Below are positions 7,426 through 12,850 of a DNA stretch of 12,850 bases, piece after piece. Source of the stretch: Deltaproteobacteria bacterium (GTDB taxonomy: Bacteria > Desulfobacterota > Syntrophia > Syntrophales > UBA2210); contig JAUVXT010000043.1 of assembly GCA_030603465.1 (NCBI GenBank), positions 1 to 12,850 of the forward strand, written 5' to 3'. A model generated the notes under the pieces. That model ran no database searches, was not told where the DNA came from, and saw nothing but the letters and a program-made list of their open reading frames with translations. Position numbers and translations under genes: made by a program. How positions within the stretch are numbered: the first letter of the stretch is position 1; the number at the start of each line of letters is the position of its first letter.

Positions 7426-7471
7426 GAGCAGCGAGTGAATTTCCCGCTGCCTGCTGGGGGGTTAGCGAGTG
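7426..7471. repeat. REP-like dispersed repeat, copy 2
   Basis: Ungapped partner of 4595-4640 in the same orientation, sharing CAGCGAG, ATTTCCCGCTGC and GTTAGCG at the same spacing. It lies about 100 bases after the AbiEii stop, so the two copies bracket the cyclase-AbiE segment. Confidence 0.5.
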
Positions 7472-7738
7472 ATTTATACTTGTCCCTTTCCTCCTTGGTA
7501 AAACTTATCATGGATGTCCCCTTAATTCAAATTCCCGGCAAGGATACCTGCAACTGGTTTGGGTTGGATAGTTATCAGGTGTCAAAACTGCAAAAATTGA
7601 CAAAAGGGCGACTCATATATGTTAGCCGATTTTAAGTGCATAGGCGAGATTTCTGGCTATCGATGCTGATTTATTCTTACAGAGCCTGGCATCTTAAGAT
7701 GACATTTCGACAATGATGGTTAAATTTAATAATAAGAG

Positions 7739-7767
7739 TTGCATTTTGTGGGTTCTTATGTTAGATT
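7739..7767 (+). promoter_or_regulatory. Possible weak promoter of the ATPase cassette
   Basis: TTGCAT (7739-7744) and TAGATT (7762-7767) are separated by 17 bases and would start transcription about 25 bases before the ATPase start codon. The -35 matches consensus at only 3 of 6 positions, so this is tentative. Confidence 0.3.
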
Positions 7768-7796
7768 TCCGTCATAACTAACTAAAAGAGGGCGAT

Positions 7797-8936
7797 ATGT
7801 TATTAAGATATGGTGCGAGAAATTTTTACTGTTTCAAAGAAGGTATAGAAATCTCCCTAGAACTTGGGAATAAATGCCCGAAAACTATCTCAAAAGGAAA
7901 ACCTGTATCAAATTTGCTATGTATTAAAGGGGCAAATGGATCAGGGAAAACGAATGTTCTTAAGATTCTTAGTTTTTTAAGCGAATTCTGTTGTAACTCG
8001 TTCAGCACTAAGCCTGAAGGTAAGATTGTTATAGATTCATTTTTTATGAACGATGAACCAATTGATCTTTTCTGCGATTTTATTCTTAATGATACTCAGT
8101 ACAAATACGAATTAAGCTTAACTTCCGAGAAGGTTATTTCTGAAAAACTTTTAAGAAAGGTGAGTAGGTTTACGCCGGTATTCGTAAGAAAAGGTAATAA
8201 TCTGACGTATTGCATGGAAGAATTTCGCAGCCTTAGAAAAGTCAAACAACGCACCAATGCATCTTTAATTAGCTCAGCATATCAATATGAGGTAAAGAAA
8301 CTTTTACCCATTTATCAATATTTTAAATCAATCACCGTCAATGTCAAATCATTTGGTCGAATTGACTTCTCAAGCGATTATAGGATAATTTCAAAATACT
8401 ATAAAAATGTTCCCAAAGTATTCGAAGCTGCTATCAAAATTATTAAAGAATGCGATCTGGGGATTTCTAATATAGAAATTAATAGCTTAAAAGAAGAAGA
8501 TGGTAGTGAATACTATTTTCCAATTTTTCAGCACGATGCAACTGTAGATAAAAACTGGCTGACATTTCATTCTGAGTCACTTGGTACTCAAACACTATTC
8601 AGAAGTGTGCCATATTATCTCTATGCCCTCAGCAATGGAGGTATTCTTGTAATGGATGAGTTTGATACAGATTTTCATCCACACATGCTCGAAAAGATTG
8701 TGAGTTATTTTGATGATGAAAAGTTAAATGTTAACAATTCCCAGATGATTTTTTCTACACACAATACTGAAATACTCGAGTATATGGGAAAATACAGAAC
8801 TGTGTTTGTCAATAAAGAGTCAAGTGAAAGCTATGGGTACAGACTTGACGAAATACCCGGCGATATCATCAGGAATGACAGGCTTATAGCTCCAGTGTAT
8901 AATTCTGGCAAAATCGGGGGAATACCCAGGATATGA
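7797..8936 (+). CDS. AAA15/COG1106-type ATPase, putative defence protein
   Basis: A 379-residue SMC/ABC-type ATPase of the AAA15 (COG1106) group, which is widespread in phage-defence and toxin modules. It starts with the characteristic RNFYCFKEGIEISL strand. Walker A is GANGSGKT (45-52), the ABC-like signature is SLGTQTLF (261-268), Walker B is ILVMDEFD (283-290, E288 as catalytic base) and the switch histidine is in STHN (H322). The C terminus ends in GKIGGIPRI, as is common in this group. There is no fused TOPRIM, so it is not an OLD nuclease by itself. GAGG lies 5 bases before the ATG. It overlaps the next gene by four bases (ATGA), so the two are translated together and probably act together. 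The gene is clearly AT-richer than its neighbours, suggesting transfer. ATPase is sure; the defence role is inference. Confidence 0.9.
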   Translation: MLLRYGARNFYCFKEGIEISLELGNKCPKTISKGKPVSNLLCIKGANGSGKTNVLKILSFLSEFCCNSFSTKPEGKIVIDSFFMNDEPIDLFCDFILNDTQYKYELSLTSEKVISEKLLRKVSRFTPVFVRKGNNLTYCMEEFRSLRKVKQRTNASLISSAYQYEVKKLLPIYQYFKSITVNVKSFGRIDFSSDYRIISKYYKNVPKVFEAAIKIIKECDLGISNIEINSLKEEDGSEYYFPIFQHDATVDKNWLTFHSESLGTQTLFRSVPYYLYALSNGGILVMDEFDTDFHPHMLEKIVSYFDDEKLNVNNSQMIFSTHNTEILEYMGKYRTVFVNKESSESYGYRLDEIPGDIIRNDRLIAPVYNSGKIGGIPRI

Positions 8937-9436
8937 GCAAATTCCCGAACAAGAAAAAGAGTAGTTTTCTTGCCAGTCTTGCAGCATTACCGAGTCTTGA
9001 TGACATAAACAATGATTTAACAATAAGATGTAAATTTAATTTTTCTTATTTTGATTCAAGCCAGGACGCAGGGCAGAAATTTAGTGAATGGACAAATAAA
9101 CAATTAATTGATCTGTTAGGAAAATTAAAAGATTACACTACCAAGCCACTTGACTACTGGCGAAATAAAAGATCTGGCAACAGTGGTTTAAAGGTGCTTG
9201 CGATATATGGAGGTTTCCCCCCAAAATCAAACTTTGTCCACCCTAAACATGTACCACACCAGGTTCAATGGGGTCGTTTTAGACTTGGATCGAAACTCAG
9301 ATTAGTTGGTTTTATTATACCCGCAGAACTTCACAATACCCTTCATAAAAAAACAGGTGAATTTTTCGACAAGAACATTTTTTATGTTGTTTTTTTAGAT
9401 CGAGATCATAAGTTTTACCTTACGGAAAACAGATAA
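8933..9436 (+). CDS. Unrecognised small protein coupled to the AAA15 ATPase
   Basis: A 167-residue protein I do not recognise. The ATG overlaps the ATPase stop (ATGA), with AGG just upstream, so expression depends on the ATPase message. The N terminus is lysine- and serine-rich and probably flexible (MSKFPNKKKSS). A central part has W77 and a GxFPPKSNFVHPKHVP stretch with several histidines. It is followed by two probable beta strands, WGRFRLGSKLRLVGFIIP (113-130) and FYVVFLDRDHKFYL (150-163), the latter holding a D-R-D-H cluster. It has no signal peptide or membrane segment. It is not RloB or a DUF4435/TOPRIM protein (the partners of AbiL and PARIS ATPases) nor an HNH protein as in Septu. 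It may be the effector, or the immunity partner, of the ATPase; this is inference. Confidence 0.75.
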   Translation: MSKFPNKKKSSFLASLAALPSLDDINNDLTIRCKFNFSYFDSSQDAGQKFSEWTNKQLIDLLGKLKDYTTKPLDYWRNKRSGNSGLKVLAIYGGFPPKSNFVHPKHVPHQVQWGRFRLGSKLRLVGFIIPAELHNTLHKKTGEFFDKNIFYVVFLDRDHKFYLTENR

Positions 9437-9683
9437 GTATGACATCCAAACTGCATGATGTTATTGCAACTATATCTATACTATTTCTCTCAAATCGAAA
9501 AGTACTGATATCTTGCCAATAATTCAAATTCTTCGAACTTTTAAAGTCATGGTATCTGATACATGTTTGCCAGTCAGTAACTCCACCATCACCTTGTTTA
9601 CTTTTTTGTCCTGTCAAGTAACGGCTGATGACCACAGAAAGCGGGTGTTATCCCTATTTAAGTTCAGTCCTACCAATCGTCAA

Positions 9684-9717
9684 CTTATAATATACTTGAT
9701 TTAACTTATATTATAAG
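9684..9717 (+). promoter_or_regulatory. Operator-promoter of the RelE/HTH toxin-antitoxin pair
   Basis: CTTATAATATA (9684-9694) and TATATTATAAG (9707-9717) form a perfect 11-bp inverted repeat with a 12-base spacer. The left arm contains a consensus -10 box TATAAT (9686-9691), with a poor -35 (TTCAGT, 9663-9668) 17 bases upstream. The HTH antitoxin encoded downstream is the likely ligand, giving autorepression. Confidence 0.6.
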
Positions 9718-9733
9718 ATAAGAAACAGGAATA

Positions 9734-9981
9734 ATGAAAACAATCAGGTGGCAGAAAAGGTATTACGTCAACTGCGAAAGATCCGTGACAGCCACACACG
9801 GGATAAGATCTACGATAGCGTGGGGTGCCTGAAATCGTTCCCTGATTGCAAAAATGTAAAGAAACTTAAAGACAGAGAAGAATATCGTCTCAGGGTCGGC
9901 AGGTGGCGAGTCATCTTCACCGAATCGCTTGAGATCATAGAAATCCAGGAGGTAAAAATAAGGAATGGGCGCACTTACTGA
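9734..9981 (+). pseudogene. RelE/ParE-type toxin with an apparent one-base frameshift near its start
   Basis: The main frame (from GTG 9748, 77 residues) is a RelE-like mRNase toxin: LRQLRKIRDSHTRDKIYDS helices, FPDCKNVKKL, the YRLRVGRWRVIF strands and a C-terminal VKIRNGRTY. The normal N-terminal strand of this family (MKxIxWxKKAL...) is missing from that frame but present from ATG 9734, one frame away: MKTIRWQK. Adding one A to the A-run at 9755-9758 joins the two parts into MKTIRWQKKVLRQLRKI, a normal 83-residue toxin. AGGA precedes ATG 9734, whereas GTG 9748 has no ribosome site. Either the toxin is inactivated, the A-run slips, or the read has an error. The C-terminal RNGRTY has G where relatives usually have E. 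It overlaps the antitoxin gene by 17 bases. Confidence 0.75.
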
Positions 9982-10297
9982 TGTACAGATTATAAAAAAA
10001 GACGGCAAACCCGCTTTTGCCGTTATCCCTTACGAAAAATATCTGAGTCTCCTTCCTAAACATGAAGATGCCACTGTTCCCCATGAGGTGGTGGGTCTGG
10101 TGATTAAAAAGGGAATGAATCTGGTCAAGGCATGGCGAACACATCTTGGTCTTACGCAAAAGGAAATAGCGAAGCGGGCGGGGATTTCCCAGGCAGCGCT
10201 TTCACAAATGGAGAAAAGCGCCAATGAATTGCGGACGGCGACGCTGGAAAAGCTTGCTCGCGCAATGGGCATCTCTGTGGAACAACTGCGAGATTGA
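9965..10297 (+). CDS. XRE/HTH antitoxin with Phd-like N-terminal segment
   Basis: A 110-residue antitoxin-type regulator. The N-terminal segment DVQIIKKDGKPAFAVIPYEKYLSLL (6-30) resembles the strand-turn-helix opening of Phd/prevent-host-death antitoxins. Residues 56-108 are a Cro/C1-type helix-turn-helix (LGLTQKEIAKRAGISQAALSQMEK, then ATLEKLARAMGISVEQL). It is the partner of the RelE-like toxin, whose frame it overlaps by 17 bases. Toxin before antitoxin is the HigBA-style order. AGGAGG (9947-9952) lies 12 bases upstream of the ATG, and AAGGA directly abuts it, so the start is likely but not certain. It should bind the 11-bp palindrome at 9684-9717. The gene is intact although the toxin seems broken. 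Confidence 0.88.
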   Translation: MGALTDVQIIKKDGKPAFAVIPYEKYLSLLPKHEDATVPHEVVGLVIKKGMNLVKAWRTHLGLTQKEIAKRAGISQAALSQMEKSANELRTATLEKLARAMGISVEQLRD

Positions 10298-10432
10298 AGG
10301 CGCCATCCGGATCAAGAAACAAACAGCTTAAAATCAATATGATTCTTCATTAATTGAAAATGTTTGTAAAGAGAAAATAGGGCCGGATCATCCTGTCTGA
10401 TTAAAGTTAATTAAAATGACAGTTCACTTAGT

Positions 10433-11356
10433 TCACAGCATCTCCGGGGTAAAGGTGACTACGTCGTCAATTGTGCTGCTGTCGGTGAATATCATGGCGA
10501 GCCTGTCCACGCCCAGGGCTATGCCCGATGCCTCCGGCATGTGGGGGAGGGCGGCAAGAAACTTATCCGGTTCGGGGTAGGGGAGTTTCCCCATTTTTTT
10601 GCGATGTTCCTGTTCCCTGTCGAATCGTGCCCTCTGTTCGTCGACATCGGTGAGTTCCGAAAAGGCATTTGCCAGTTCGAGACCTCCCATGTAAATCTCG
10701 AATCGTTCGGCAACTGTGGGATCTTCCTTTTTGAGCCTTGCCAGCGCCGCCAGTGACGCGGGGTAGTCATAAAGAAAGGTGGGGGTATCGAAACCGAGGC
10801 GGGGTTCTATGTGGGAAACCATGATTTCATCGAAACGCTCCTGTTCCAGCGCTTCTTCCATTGTGAGGGGGGAATAGCGCTCAAAGGCATCCCTTACGGA
10901 AATCCGCTCCCAGGGCCTTTCTAATGCGATATCTTTCCCCTGATAATGGATAATCTTTCCATAGCAGAGCAATTCCGCGAGATGTATGAGCAGGTCTTCG
11001 CACTCTTCCATCATTTCTTTGTAATCGATTCCTGTGTGGTACCATTCGAGGAGGGTAAATTCATTGATATGGAGATTGCCACGCTCCCCGGCACGAAAAC
11101 ACCTGGCAAACTGAAAAATCCGGGAATATCCCGCCGCCAGCAATCGCTTCATACACAACTCCGGCGAGGTATGGAGGAACCAGCCCTCGGAAGTGAGGGG
11201 ATCTATATGCGCTTCCGGCGCCTGCGTGGGAACTCTGATGGGTGTTTCTACTTCCAGGTAGTCTCTAGATATGAAAAATTGACGAATGGCCTGGATCATT
11301 GTTGCGCGGGTTTGGAGGTTGTCCTTTCGCCGTGCAAGGAGCCATCTCTCATCCAT
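10433..11356 (-). CDS. epmA: EF-P--(R)-beta-lysine ligase EpmA
   Basis: A 307-residue class II LysRS-like catalytic domain without the anticodon-binding domain, close to the usual length of EpmA (PoxA/GenX). It activates (R)-beta-lysine and attaches it to a lysine of EF-P. The class II motifs are clear: motif 1 region VETPIRVPTQAPE (36-48), motif 2 FRAGERGNLHINEFTLLEW (87-105), and motif 3 GIALGVDRLAMI (278-289). In motif 3, A280 sits where LysRS has glycine, a mark of EpmA over true lysyl-tRNA synthetase. ELANAFSEL (227-235) is also typical. It starts 7 bases after the efp stop, with AAGGA inside the efp end serving as ribosome site, so the two form an operon. The lysine 2,3-aminomutase EpmB that makes beta-lysine is not in the window. 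Confidence 0.95.
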   Translation of the reverse strand: MDERWLLARRKDNLQTRATMIQAIRQFFISRDYLEVETPIRVPTQAPEAHIDPLTSEGWFLHTSPELCMKRLLAAGYSRIFQFARCFRAGERGNLHINEFTLLEWYHTGIDYKEMMEECEDLLIHLAELLCYGKIIHYQGKDIALERPWERISVRDAFERYSPLTMEEALEQERFDEIMVSHIEPRLGFDTPTFLYDYPASLAALARLKKEDPTVAERFEIYMGGLELANAFSELTDVDEQRARFDREQEHRKKMGKLPYPEPDKFLAALPHMPEASGIALGVDRLAMIFTDSSTIDDVVTFTPEML

Positions 11357-11363
11357 GCGGTCT

Positions 11364-11927
11364 TTATTCCTTCACACGGGTGGAATATTCGCCGGTGCGG
11401 GTATCGATCCTGATCTTTTCCCCCTCTTCGATAAAAGACGGCACATTCAGGGTATATCCCGTTTCCACGGTAATCGGCTTGGAATTTCCCGCGGCGGTGT
11501 CTCCCTTTACCCAGGGGTCCGCCTGCGTTACTGTCAGGTCGACGAAATTGGGAAGGGTGACACCCAGCGCGTCGCTTCCGAAGAAGAGGATTTCCGCCTC
11601 GATGTTGTCGATGAGAAAATTGCTCGCGTCTCCAACCTGATCACTCGTCAGATAAACCTGTTCGTAGTTCTCGGTATCCATGAAGCAGTACTGATCGCCC
11701 TCTTTGTAGAGGTACTGCATGTGCTTTTCCTGGAGATTCGCCGGCTCGAAGGAATCAACGGAACGGAAGGTGCGCTCGAATTGAGATCCCGTAACCATAT
11801 TTTTGAGTTTACATCTGTACAGTGCCTGTCCCTTGCCCGGTTTCACAAACTGAAAGTCTGTAACTACGTAAGGATCACCTTCAATCTGAATCTTTAAGTT
11901 TTTCCTCAGGTCGCTTGCGGAATACAT
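11364..11927 (-). CDS. efp: Translation elongation factor P (EF-P)
   Basis: A 187-residue EF-P of standard length with three beta-barrel domains: KOW-like N-terminal (about 1-64), central OB (about 65-127) and C-terminal OB (about 128-187, ending in IRIDTRTGEYSTRV). EF-P binds the ribosome between P and E sites and relieves stalling at polyproline. The modified-lysine loop is VKPGKGQA, with acceptor K32, the form that is beta-lysylated by EpmA; the epmA gene follows directly, so the modification is expected here. GGGAGA lies 8 bases before the ATG. A promoter with consensus TTGACA stands upstream. No unusual residues seen. Confidence 0.97.
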   Translation of the reverse strand: MYSASDLRKNLKIQIEGDPYVVTDFQFVKPGKGQALYRCKLKNMVTGSQFERTFRSVDSFEPANLQEKHMQYLYKEGDQYCFMDTENYEQVYLTSDQVGDASNFLIDNIEAEILFFGSDALGVTLPNFVDLTVTQADPWVKGDTAAGNSKPITVETGYTLNVPSFIEEGEKIRIDTRTGEYSTRVKE

Positions 11928-11955
11928 AATAGAACTCTCCCACTATTTTTTAACC

Positions 11956-11984
11956 TATCTAGTCTATTTGAAGGCTCATGTCAA
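11956..11984 (-). promoter_or_regulatory. Promoter of the efp-epmA operon
   Basis: On the minus strand a perfect -35 TTGACA (11984-11979) is followed after 17 bases by TAGATA (11961-11956), a moderate -10. Transcription would begin some 20 bases before the efp start codon, leaving a short leader that contains the GGGAGA ribosome site. Confidence 0.55.
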
Positions 11985-12072
11985 AAGAATGTTGGTGGTT
12001 TCATGTGAACGCCGGCAGGATTTTTTGTGTAAAAGGGAAAGTAATTACGTGGTTACGGGAGAGAAGGAGGGG

Positions 12073-12113
12073 GCAGACTCCGAAGTAGTATCACGGAGTC
12101 TGCCTGGCAGGCA
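12073..12113. repeat. Two adjacent perfect palindromes
   Basis: GCAGACTCCG (12073-12082) pairs perfectly with CGGAGTCTGC (12094-12103) across 11 bases, and GCCTG/CAGGC (12102-12112) follows immediately. No T-run follows on either strand, so it is not a standard intrinsic terminator. It lies between htrA and efp, and could be an extragenic repeat or a Rho-independent terminator relic. Confidence 0.5.
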
Positions 12114-12124
12114 ATGAGAAAACT

Positions 12125-12145
12125 TTACTTCTGCAACTGAACTGC
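12125..12145 (-). repeat. Diverged copy of the htrA 3' end
   Basis: These 21 bases match the last seven codons of the protease gene (12194-12214) at 17 positions. Read on the minus strand they encode AVQLQK-stop, against VVQLQK-stop in the gene; every difference but one is synonymous. The offset is 69 bases, a multiple of three. Confidence 0.45.
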
Positions 12146-12149
12146 CGCT

Positions 12150-12172
12150 GGTTCAATCTTGTAGATTGAACC
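12150..12172. repeat. Perfect 10-bp hairpin with 3-base loop
   Basis: GGTTCAATCT and AGATTGAACC are perfect arms around TGT. It lies 22 bases beyond the htrA stop on the minus strand. It may serve as a 3'-end stabiliser or terminator for htrA, but the bases after it on that strand (AGCGGCAG) are not T-rich. Confidence 0.55.
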
Positions 12173-12193
12173 TCAACATTAAAGAGATGAACT

Positions 12194-12850
12194 CTACTTC
12201 TGCAGTTGAACTACGATGAACCCGACTTTCGGTCTCTTGATAAGCAGCGCCAGGGCGCTCCCCTTTTCGACACTGTCCACCAGCCTGCGATATTCTTCCA
12301 TCGTGGTAATCACAGTATTGTTCACACCCTTGATTATGTCACCGGCCCGTATTCCGGCACTCTCGGCGCCGCTCCCCTTTTCAACTTCAAGAATGACAAC
12401 ACCCCTTTCATCCCTGTTGTATCCAAATCGCTTTGCCACTTCGGGTGATAGTTCCGAAACCTTGAGTCCCAGTTCTGCATATTTTTCTACCGCCGGTCTC
12501 TTTTGCCCATCGGAATCGTCACGTTTGACCATTACGACGGAGACGATCTTTTCGGCGCCCTTTCTTATCAAATCAATGGAAATCTTTTTTCCCACGGGAA
12601 GGTTTGCCACAACCTTGACAAGCTCGTGGCTTGACTCGACCTTCCTGTCCCGGACGGAAGTGATAATATCTTCCGCTTTGACGCCGCCCTTTTCTGCCGG
12701 GCTGTCTTTAAAGACCTCTGTTACGAGAACACCCTTTTCATCTTTCAGGCCATAGTATTTCCTCAATTCTTCCGTAAGATCCTGTATGGCGATACCTAGC
12801 CATGCCCGGGTGACTTCTCCCTTGTCTTTCAACTGATTGACGATTCCCCT
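12194..12850 (-). CDS. degP: DegP/HtrA-type periplasmic serine protease, C-terminal part (runs off window)
   Basis: 218 codons open at the window edge to a TAG stop; the first visible residues RGIVNQLKDKGEVTRAWLG are the standard junction between the trypsin-like domain and PDZ1 of DegP/DegQ proteases. Two PDZ domains follow: PDZ1 covers roughly AWLGIAIQDL through VVMVKRDD with its GVLVTEVFKDSPAEKGGVKAEDI core, and PDZ2 covers AELGLKVSEL through the end with RGVVILEVEKGSGAESAGIRAGDII. The catalytic His-Asp-Ser part and signal peptide lie beyond the window. Such proteins degrade and chaperone misfolded envelope proteins in the periplasm. A TTG in the visible part (12832) is internal, not a start. 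It is upstream of efp on the same strand, with a 266-base palindrome-rich gap, so probably a separate transcript. Confidence 0.93.
   Translation of the reverse strand, partial: RGIVNQLKDKGEVTRAWLGIAIQDLTEELRKYYGLKDEKGVLVTEVFKDSPAEKGGVKAEDIITSVRDRKVESSHELVKVVANLPVGKKISIDLIRKGAEKIVSVVMVKRDDSDGQKRPAVEKYAELGLKVSELSPEVAKRFGYNRDERGVVILEVEKGSGAESAGIRAGDIIKGVNNTVITTMEEYRRLVDSVEKGSALALLIKRPKVGFIVVQLQK

Larger units (their letters stand above)
7321..7796. other. Non-coding interval before the ATPase cassette
   Basis: About 475 bases with no supported gene. A GTG-initiated frame of 66 codons (7435-7635) lacks a ribosome site, starts inside a REP-like repeat and resembles nothing I know, so it is not called. 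The interval contains that repeat (7426-7471) and a possible weak promoter for the ATPase gene. Base composition becomes noticeably AT-rich from about 7640 onward, marking the likely left edge of a separately acquired cassette. Confidence 0.5.

Noticed and set aside
7435..7635. 66-codon plus-strand frame with GTG start
   Set aside because: Begins within the REP-like repeat, no Shine-Dalgarno, no recognisable motif.
9420..9635. 71-codon minus-strand frame after the ATPase pair
   Set aside because: It has no ribosome site and no motif I recognise; the 9437-9733 interval looks non-coding apart from the RelE operator.
7321..9733. CRISPR array, integrase or tRNA-type attachment site marking the island
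   Set aside because: No regularly spaced repeats, recombinase frame or tRNA sequence is visible.
12216..12755. 179-codon plus-strand frame opposite htrA
   Set aside because: Serine/threonine-rich shadow of the PDZ domains on the other strand.

Overview
The window is an ordinary stretch of bacterial chromosome of moderate GC, with an accessory block inserted between housekeeping genes. No gene fixes the taxon. TrkH and TrkA as separate units, an EF-P/EpmA pair, a PilZ protein beside a MinD-like ATPase, and degenerate palindromes built on a TTCCCCGC-type core would fit a Gram-negative bacterium, perhaps Desulfobacterota. That placement is inference.

Left part (1-4455). On the minus strand lie the N-terminal part of a MinD/ParA-type ATPase (cut by the window edge) and, upstream of it, a PilZ c-di-GMP receptor. 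A roughly 600-base non-coding stretch with several hairpins follows. Then come trkH (plus) and trkA (minus), facing each other tail to tail with only 21 bases between their stops. Together they form a Trk potassium uptake system: TrkH is the membrane channel/transporter subunit and TrkA the cytoplasmic NAD(H)/nucleotide-binding RCK gate.

Middle part (4456-10432). A non-coding stretch carries REP-like palindromes and a 92-base nested inverted-repeat element, followed by a cyclase-family (kynurenine-formamidase-like) metal hydrolase on the minus strand. Divergent from it is an AbiEi/AbiEii type IV toxin-antitoxin pair with a clear operator-promoter. Next is an AT-rich two-gene cassette: an AAA15/COG1106-like ATPase with an ATGA overlap to a small unrecognised protein. 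This is the best candidate here for an undescribed defence-type system. Then comes a RelE-like toxin with an HTH antitoxin, behind an 11-bp palindrome. The toxin's 5' end carries an apparent one-base deletion in an A-run. All of these plus-strand genes look like a small defence/TA island.

Right part (10433-12850). On the minus strand are efp and epmA (translation factor EF-P and the enzyme that beta-lysylates it) in a tight operon behind a good promoter. Upstream lies a palindrome-rich gap that holds a diverged copy of the htrA 3' end, then the C-terminal two-PDZ part of a DegP/HtrA periplasmic protease, cut by the window edge.
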